Shown here: positions 5,806-5,837 of the stretch, one piece after another
Numbering within the stretch: position 1 is the first letter of the stretch
Layout: every line of letters begins with the position of its first letter
Position numbers and translations under genes: made by a program
Notes under the pieces: model-generated
What the model saw: the letters and a program-made list of their open reading frames with translations, nothing else
Told to the model about the DNA's origin: nothing
The model's database searches: none
Origin: an uncultured Lachnospiraceae bacterium
Lineage (GTDB): Bacteria; Bacillota; Clostridia; Lachnospirales; Lachnospiraceae
Assembly (NCBI GenBank): GCA_902797475.1
Contig: CADBTG010000053.1
Span: 1 to 5,837 of the forward strand
DNA: 5,837 bases
Direction of reading: 5' to 3'

Positions 5806-5837
5806 TTAAAGGTCGTCTGCAGCTGCAACGCCCGGAA
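5806..5837 (-). CDS. pgk: C-terminal end of an upstream gene, probably phosphoglycerate kinase
   Basis: Reading leftward from the right edge, one minus-strand frame gives PGVAAADDL followed by TAA at 5808-5806. A preceding partial codon ending in TT is compatible with leucine. LPGVAA close to the C-terminus resembles the end of bacterial phosphoglycerate kinases, and pgk directly before tpiA is a very common order in Bacillota. Only nine complete codons are visible, so the identification rests on this short match plus context. PGK transfers phosphate from 1,3-bisphosphoglycerate to ADP. Confidence 0.55.
   Translation of the reverse strand, partial: PGVAAADDL

Noticed and set aside
4982..5809. 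Long 275-codon open frame on the plus strand opposite tpiA
   Set aside because: It is codon-aligned with tpiA and stays open because tpiA lacks TTA, CTA and TCA codons, a by-product of strong codon bias. It has no recognisable family, and tpiA has all catalytic residues on the other strand.

Overview
All supported genes in this window are on the minus strand. They match a conserved chromosomal housekeeping region of a Gram-positive anaerobe, most likely a Clostridia member of Lachnospiraceae type (phylum Bacillota). The evidence for this is the pyrH-frr-uppS-cdsA-dxr-rseP gene order typical of Bacillota, strong AGGAGG-type ribosome binding sites, the GTGHPYFSTDT variant of the UMP kinase motif, and a glycolytic pgk-tpiA pair. 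The placement is inferred from motifs and gene order; no database search was possible.

In transcription order (right to left), the window opens with the last few codons of a probable pgk (phosphoglycerate kinase). A 62-base gap with a perfect 10-bp hairpin follows, then tpiA (triosephosphate isomerase), which ends in a clear intrinsic terminator. A sigma-A-type promoter (TTGAAT, 17 bases, TAAAAT) then starts the second unit: pyrH (UMP kinase) and frr (ribosome recycling factor). A GC-rich hairpin with a short U tract lies between frr and uppS and probably makes transcription of the distal genes partial. After it come uppS (undecaprenyl diphosphate synthase), cdsA (CDP-diacylglycerol synthase), dxr (DXP reductoisomerase) and the first 239 codons of rseP/rasP (site-2 intramembrane protease), which runs off the left edge. 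dxr and rseP overlap by one base (TGATG).

The genes fit together as a growth and envelope cluster. TpiA, with Pgk, belongs to central glycolysis and produces glyceraldehyde 3-phosphate, which together with pyruvate feeds the MEP pathway. Dxr is the committed MEP step, UppS turns the resulting isoprenoid units into the cell wall lipid carrier, and CdsA uses CTP to activate phosphatidic acid for phospholipid synthesis. PyrH supplies UDP for CTP and UDP-sugars, Frr recycles ribosomes, and RseP performs regulated proteolysis in the membrane.

I found no mobile element, CRISPR array, RNA gene, phage gene or plus-strand gene. No gap exceeds 300 bases. Nothing looks like an undescribed system. The points worth checking are the RNA hairpins at several gene junctions, the absence of rpsB-tsf directly upstream of pyrH, and a possible tandem PDZ arrangement in RseP.
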